Shown piece by piece: positions 60,208 to 64,000 of a stretch of DNA of 64,000 nt (positions within the stretch are counted from its first letter, which is position 1; the number at the start of each line of letters is the position of its first letter). The notes below the pieces were generated by a model. It had not been told where the DNA came from. It saw only the letters and a program-made list of their open reading frames with translations, and did no database searches. The DNA is from Pseudomonas triclosanedens (GTDB taxonomy: Bacteria; Pseudomonadota; Gammaproteobacteria; Pseudomonadales; Pseudomonadaceae), in contig NZ_CP113432.1 of the NCBI RefSeq assembly GCF_026686735.1, positions 1,798,001-1,862,000 of the forward strand, given 5' to 3'. A program made the translations under genes and the position numbers.

Positions 60208-60525
60208 ATGAACGTGCAAGTCATCATGCGTGACGGCGAAGCGGAGTACGCCGTTGTTCCCTGGGCCGAGTACCAGGCACTGCTGGCCGCCGCTGGCCGC
60301 GGCGCCGCGCAGATTGCCCGGCCAACTGCTGCCCCCGTAACCGACGAGGCCCCGAACTGGAAAGCCCTGCGCGAAGCACGTGGCATGTCCGTCGAACTGT
60401 TGGCGCGGGCAGTGGGCATCAGTCCGTCCTATCTCGAACTCATCGAAAACGGTGAGCGCGAGGCCAGCGATGCCATTCAGCACGGCCTGCGTCGTGCCCT
60501 GGGCAGCGGGGAGTCCGGGTCTTGA
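60208..60525 (+). CDS. XRE-family HTH protein
   Basis: 105 residues with AAGGAG upstream. N-terminal MNVQVIMRDGEAEYAVVPWAEYQALLAAA resembles antitoxin-type N-termini; HTH at about 50-100: WKALREARGMSVELLARAVGISPSYLELIENGEREASDAIQHGLRRALG. Its stop overlaps the next gene (TTGA). Possibly regulatory for this small cluster. Confidence 0.85.
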   Translation: MNVQVIMRDGEAEYAVVPWAEYQALLAAAGRGAAQIARPTAAPVTDEAPNWKALREARGMSVELLARAVGISPSYLELIENGEREASDAIQHGLRRALGSGESGS

Positions 60526-60887
60526 GCGTACAGATCAGCCGCAAGCACTGGGAAGGCCTGCTCGGTGAGCTGGAAGACGCTCGCCGCCAGCGTCATCTGC
60601 TGACCTACCGGGCGCTGATCGAGCGCCTGCAGCTACCGACACCGGCAATGACCACTCTGACCGCCGCCCTTGAGCACCTCGCTGCGCTGGATGCCCGTGC
60701 TGGCCGTCCGCTGCGCAGTTCGCTGGTGATCAGCCAGGGTGCCAGCCGCCTGCCGCGCACGGGCTTCTTCGAGTGTGTGGAGCGTCTGGGACGTTTCTCC
60801 GGTGCACCGGACGGCCCCGCCGCAGCCGCCTGGCATGCAGCGGAGGTTGTGCGGGTATTCGAGTTCCAGTATCCCGAGGAGCTTTGA
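60522..60887 (+). CDS. Hypothetical protein coupled to the XRE gene
   Basis: 121 residues from TTG 60522 overlapping the XRE stop. Contains LEDARRQRHLLTYRALIERLQLPTPAMTTLTAALEHLAALDARAGRPLRSSLVISQGASRLPRTGFFECVERLGRF, seen as a conserved small protein of Pseudomonas; function unknown. Next gene starts 7 bp downstream. Confidence 0.75.
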   Translation: MSVQISRKHWEGLLGELEDARRQRHLLTYRALIERLQLPTPAMTTLTAALEHLAALDARAGRPLRSSLVISQGASRLPRTGFFECVERLGRFSGAPDGPAAAAWHAAEVVRVFEFQYPEEL

Positions 60888-60894
60888 GGTGGCG

Positions 60895-61374
60895 ATGCCC
60901 CGTGAAGTCTTCTGGCGGCTGCGTTCGCGCCTGGCCTATGGGCTGGCGCGCCGCCTGATGGGGTGGCCGTGGCTGGTCCGCCAGCCGCGCGCCTGGCAAT
61001 GGATGCAGGGCCAGTTTTCGCGTATGGCCAATCTGGGTGATAGCGCCGCACAAAGTTTCTATGGCCACCTGCTGCTGTTCCGTGGACAAGGCTTCGGAGC
61101 CCGCGAGGAAGGACTGCGCCTGTTGCGCCTGGCCGCCGCTTCGGGTGACGCCAGGGCGGCCTATCAGGTAGGTGTGCAGTTGCTCAAGGGCGATACCACG
61201 CAGGCTGCCGATGCCGGAGAGGCCGCGCGCTACTGGATACAGGCCGCGGAGAGGGGGCATCCGCTTGCGGCGCGCAAGCTGGCGGACCTGTACCGCGCTG
61301 GTGGTGCAGGCCTGGCTCCGGATGAGGAGCTGGCCGCCCGCTACGAGGCACGGGCTCGCCAACTGGGGCTGTAA
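60895..61374 (+). CDS. Sel1-repeat (TPR-like) protein
   Basis: 159 residues from ATG 60895. Two to three Sel1-like repeats: LGDSAAQSFYGHLLLFRGQGFGAREEGLRLLRLAAASGDARAAYQVGVQLLKGD and AGEAARYWIQAAERGHPLAARKLADLYRAGGAGLAPDEELAARYEA. Protein-protein interaction module; last of the XRE cluster and convergent with the c-di-GMP gene. Confidence 0.85.
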   Translation: MPREVFWRLRSRLAYGLARRLMGWPWLVRQPRAWQWMQGQFSRMANLGDSAAQSFYGHLLLFRGQGFGAREEGLRLLRLAAASGDARAAYQVGVQLLKGDTTQAADAGEAARYWIQAAERGHPLAARKLADLYRAGGAGLAPDEELAARYEARARQLGL

Positions 61375-61378
61375 ATTC

Positions 61379-63127
61379 TCAGGCGGCGGTGAGGATGTGC
61401 AGGCTGTAGCCGGGCATCGCCTTGGCATGCCGCTTGGCTTCCGATGCGAGCGCGGCGAGTTGGCCTGCGTCCAGGCGTGCACAGGCGCTCGATTGCAGAT
61501 GCACCACGCCGATCGACAATGACAGCAGCGGAAACTCCTCGCGCTGTCCCTGCCGGTTGTGCGAGACGAAGCAGCCCGCTTCGAGGTGCTCGCGGCTGTA
61601 GAAGCGCCGGCATTGTCCCTGAAAATCTTCCAGCAGATGATTGAGGCGCTCGCGCCAATCCTGGGTGCCGAGCACCAGCATGAAGTCATCGCCGCCGATA
61701 TGACCGACGAAGTCCTGCGTCGGGTCCACCCGCTCGCCCAGGCACTGCGCCAGGCACAGCAGCACTTCATCGCCTCGGGCGTAGCCGTAGAGGTCGTTGA
61801 AAGGCTTGAAGCTGTCGATATCCACGTAACACACCACGGCATCCCGGCCCTGTTGCAGCAGCCGGCTCAGGCATTGCTGGATCGGGACGTTGCCTGGCAG
61901 CAGGGTCAGCGGGTTGGCGTGGCGTGCCTGGCGGATTTTCTGCTCGGTGATCAGCTTGAGCACGTCGATCACCCGGCCCAGCCCCACATAGCGGCCGCCC
62001 ACGGTGATGATGAAATCTTCCTCTATGCGCTGGCGCGCCCGGCTGGTTAGCAGCCGGCTGACCTGTTGCAGCGACTGACCGCGTTCCACGGCGAGGAAAT
62101 CGGTGCTCATCAGCCGGCTGATCGGCTTGCGTGCGTACAGCTCCGGCGCGAATGGCTTGAGCAGGGCGTCGGAGAGCGCGTGGCGATGGACGATGCCGAC
62201 TGGTTGCTGGTGTCTATCGAGGACTGCCAGCGAGTTCAGGTTGGCCTGGGCGCGGAAGGCTTCCAGCACGTCGCCGATGGGCGTGTCGTCGCCCACGGCT
62301 GGCTGCTCCAGCAGCAGTGGTTGCAGGTCCGATTGTTCGTCGGCGAGCAGTGTGCCACTGGCATCGACTTCCGGCAGCAGGCTGCGGGCGTCGCGAGGCG
62401 GTTGCTCGTTGGGGCGGCCGAACAGATAACCCTGGACCAGATCGACGCCCATCTCGGAAAGCACCGCGAGCTCCTCCGGCAATTCGATGCCTTCGGCGAT
62501 GACCTGGGCCCGCGAGGCGTGAGCCATTTTCAGGATCGAGCCGACGAACTCGCGCTTCACCACATCCTGGTGGATTCCCTCGATGAAGTGGCGGTCGATC
62601 TTCACGTAGTCCGGGCGCAGTTCGGACCACAAACGCAAGCTGGAGTAGCCGGCGCCCAGGTCGTCGAGAGCGATGGAGAATCCCATCGCCCGGTAATGGT
62701 GGAGGGCCGTGTCGAGCAGGCTGAAGTCCTCGATCGGCGTCTGCTCGGTGAGCTCTATCACCACGTCGTTCGGTGAGATGCCGAAGGTCTGTAGTAGCTG
62801 CAGCGTGCGGCCGGGCTGGTGGGTGCGCTCCAGCAGAGATTCCGGGGAGACGTTGAGGAACAGCTTGCCGTCCAGCCTCAGGTCGCGGAAGCGGGCGCAC
62901 GCCTTGCGCCGGCAGAGTAATTCCAACTGGCTGAGTCGTCCGCTGCTACGGGCGATGCTGAACAGTGGCAGTGGCGAATGCAGGGGGCCGTTGGAAGGGC
63001 CGCGGGTGAGTGCCTCGTAGCCGACCAGGCGCCGTTCGGAAAGCGACAGAATAGGCTGGAACAGGCAGTGCAGGTCGCCGTGAGCGAGGATCTGGTCCAG
63101 CGCGCTCAACTGCTCGGTGACGGTCAT
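61379..63127 (-). CDS. EAL-CBS-GGDEF c-di-GMP signalling protein
   Basis: 582 residues. EAL domain (about 10-245): YEALTRG, NVSPESLLE, ELTEQTP, ALDDLGAGYSSL, KIDRHFIEGI, AEGIE, consistent with an active phosphodiesterase. CBS pair (about 270-400: RLMSTDFLAVERGQSLQQVSRLL). Degenerate GGDEF (about 410-580) with IGGDDF in place of GGDEF. CBS domains may sense nucleotides to tune activity. Matches PA3258 in position. ATG 63127 chosen (MTVTEQLSALDQIL). Confidence 0.92.
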   Translation of the reverse strand: MTVTEQLSALDQILAHGDLHCLFQPILSLSERRLVGYEALTRGPSNGPLHSPLPLFSIARSSGRLSQLELLCRRKACARFRDLRLDGKLFLNVSPESLLERTHQPGRTLQLLQTFGISPNDVVIELTEQTPIEDFSLLDTALHHYRAMGFSIALDDLGAGYSSLRLWSELRPDYVKIDRHFIEGIHQDVVKREFVGSILKMAHASRAQVIAEGIELPEELAVLSEMGVDLVQGYLFGRPNEQPPRDARSLLPEVDASGTLLADEQSDLQPLLLEQPAVGDDTPIGDVLEAFRAQANLNSLAVLDRHQQPVGIVHRHALSDALLKPFAPELYARKPISRLMSTDFLAVERGQSLQQVSRLLTSRARQRIEEDFIITVGGRYVGLGRVIDVLKLITEQKIRQARHANPLTLLPGNVPIQQCLSRLLQQGRDAVVCYVDIDSFKPFNDLYGYARGDEVLLCLAQCLGERVDPTQDFVGHIGGDDFMLVLGTQDWRERLNHLLEDFQGQCRRFYSREHLEAGCFVSHNRQGQREEFPLLSLSIGVVHLQSSACARLDAGQLAALASEAKRHAKAMPGYSLHILTAA

Positions 63128-63142
63128 GACGGTTCTCGCTGG

Positions 63143-63184
63143 GTGAAAATGCAAAGGGCCGGTTTCCCGGCCCCTGCATTTCAC
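63143..63184 (-). terminator. Terminator downstream of prc
   Basis: Large hairpin: GTGAAAATGCA-AAGGGCCGG-TTTC-CCGGCCCC-TGCATTTCAC, between the prc stop (63216) and the start of the downstream gene (63127). Confidence 0.85.
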
Positions 63185-63215
63185 GACAGCGTCATGACTG
63201 TTTGATTACATCCGA

Positions 63216-64000
63216 TCAGTGTTTGGCGACCTGAGAGTCCAGATTCAGGTAGTCGATCAGGATGTGCCCGGACTCGGTCAGGTAGGCGTCGTCCTCCGGT
63301 TTGGTCTTGTCCTCTTCCGGCAGGGCACTCTCGTCTTCCTTCTTCAGCTCCTTGAGCGGCTCCTGGCCCTTGGATTTGCGCAGGGCATTCTCCATCGCCA
63401 ACTGGCGGCTCTCGATGCTGCTCTGCTGGGCACGGCGCTTGGCTTCGTTGAGGCTGACGGTCTTCTCTTTCATCAGCTCCTGCGCCAGCGCCAGGCGCTC
63501 GCGGGCGTAGACGAAGTCGGCGTTGTTCTCGGTACGGGCGTCATGCCGGGTACGCAACTGGTCGAGGAATGGCTTGAACGGGTCTGCCTGGGCCTTGAGC
63601 ACCGGCTTGATGGTGTCCCAGGGCATGGAGTCGGGCAGGGCGCTCTCGCCGATTTCCTTGTCGTCGACGATCGACGGATAGCTGATGTCCGGGATCACGC
63701 CCTGGTGCTGGGTGCTTTGGCCGGAGACTCGGTAGAACTTGGCCAGGGTCAGCTTCAGTTCGCCGTGGTTGAGCGGCTGGATAGTCTGCACGGTGCCCTT
63801 GCCGAAGGTCTGGCCGCCGACGATCAGTGCGCGGTGGTAGTCCTGCATGGCGCCGGCGAAGATCTCCGATGCCGAAGCGGACAGGCGGTTGACCAGCACG
63901 GTCATCGGGCCGTTGTAGAACGCCTTGCCTTCGTCGTCGTTGAGCACGTCCACGCGGCCGTCGCTATTGCGTACCAGCACCGTCGGGCCCTGATCGATGA
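63216..64000 (-). CDS. prc: Tail-specific protease Prc (C-terminal part; 5' end beyond window)
   Basis: The frame is open from the window edge to the stop at 63216, about 261 residues. Catalytic Ser in NRLSASASEIFAGAM and Lys in GGQTFGKGTVQ, then a DUF3340 C-terminal part. Prc is a periplasmic S41 protease; in P. aeruginosa (AlgO, PA3257) it degrades variants of the anti-sigma factor MucA. PDZ and N-terminal parts are outside the window. Confidence 0.95.
   Translation of the reverse strand, partial: IDQGPTVLVRNSDGRVDVLNDDEGKAFYNGPMTVLVNRLSASASEIFAGAMQDYHRALIVGGQTFGKGTVQTIQPLNHGELKLTLAKFYRVSGQSTQHQGVIPDISYPSIVDDKEIGESALPDSMPWDTIKPVLKAQADPFKPFLDQLRTRHDARTENNADFVYARERLALAQELMKEKTVSLNEAKRRAQQSSIESRQLAMENALRKSKGQEPLKELKKEDESALPEEDKTKPEDDAYLTESGHILIDYLNLDSQVAKH

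Overview
The window looks like the chromosome of a Pseudomonas of the P. aeruginosa / P. nitroreducens / P. citronellolis type. It is GC-rich, with Pseudomonas-type protein sequences. From memory, gene order at the left end (tusA-like, AI-2E exporter, bcp, gcvR, dapA, bamC, MBL hydrolase, purC, tRNA-Ser) matches PAO1 PA1006-PA1013. Gene order at the right end (SSF-type hybrid kinase, GNAT, AraC, TonB receptor, MFS-acyltransferase, capB, BASS transporter, rdgC, FKBP, EAL-CBS-GGDEF protein, prc) matches PAO1 PA3271-PA3257. Between these two conserved blocks lies accessory DNA. Synteny was not checked computationally.

1-6.3 kb: core housekeeping genes (sulfur trafficking, peroxiredoxin, GcvR, lysine/peptidoglycan precursor synthesis, outer-membrane assembly, purine synthesis), ending in tRNA-Ser(CGA).

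6.3-29.6 kb: an element bounded by 39-bp perfect direct repeats made from the tRNA-Ser 3' end (attL 6299-6337, attR 29584-29622). Each end also carries the same 20-bp tandem motif, a candidate integrase arm site. The right half (18.5-29.5 kb) is a Pf-type filamentous prophage: integrase, two accessory genes (a membrane protein and a DUF4062/TIR-like protein broken by an in-frame stop), repressor, excisionase, ssDNA-binding protein, major coat protein CoaB, a 25-residue coat-like peptide, adsorption protein, DUF2523 minor coat protein, Zot/pI ATPase, replication initiator and a Phd-ParE toxin-antitoxin pair. The left half (7.1-18.1 kb) is a type I secretion/RTX locus: PF12000-like glycosyltransferase, HlyB-like ABC exporter, HlyD-like adaptor, unknown membrane protein, and an 1850-residue RTX protein with near-identical tandem modules. 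This RTX segment lies between attL and the integrase and is flanked by an IS21-like end fragment and an internally deleted IS3-family remnant. Without it the prophage would be about 11.4 kb, a normal Pf size. I infer that an RTX locus was inserted into a resident filamentous prophage.

29.6-44.8 kb: accessory and metabolic genes. These include a carboxymuconolactone decarboxylase-like protein with a divergent AraC regulator, a Gre-like factor, a RES-Xre toxin-antitoxin pair, RmuC, and a FAD amine oxidoreductase. A three-gene operon (M24 peptidase-like, EphD-like hydrolase-SDR fusion, ferritin-like metal hydrolase) faces a MerR regulator across a perfect 10-bp inverted repeat. A MgtC/DUF4010 membrane protein and a LysR / DMT-transporter pair follow.

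44.8-64 kb: conserved block with a transporter-fused hybrid kinase, iron-type TonB receptor and regulator, phospholipid recycling, cold shock, a guanidine exporter behind a guanidine-II riboswitch, RdgC, tRNA-Val and tRNA-Asp, a lipoprotein peptidyl-prolyl isomerase, small hypothetical genes, a c-di-GMP enzyme, and the C-terminal part of the Prc protease.

Two non-coding stretches, upstream of rmuC (about 34.0 kb) and of a DUF1232 gene (about 58.8 kb), share one gap-free arrangement: an AAAAAATC/CTGTC motif and, exactly 60 bp later, a perfect DnaA box. I do not recognise this as a described element.
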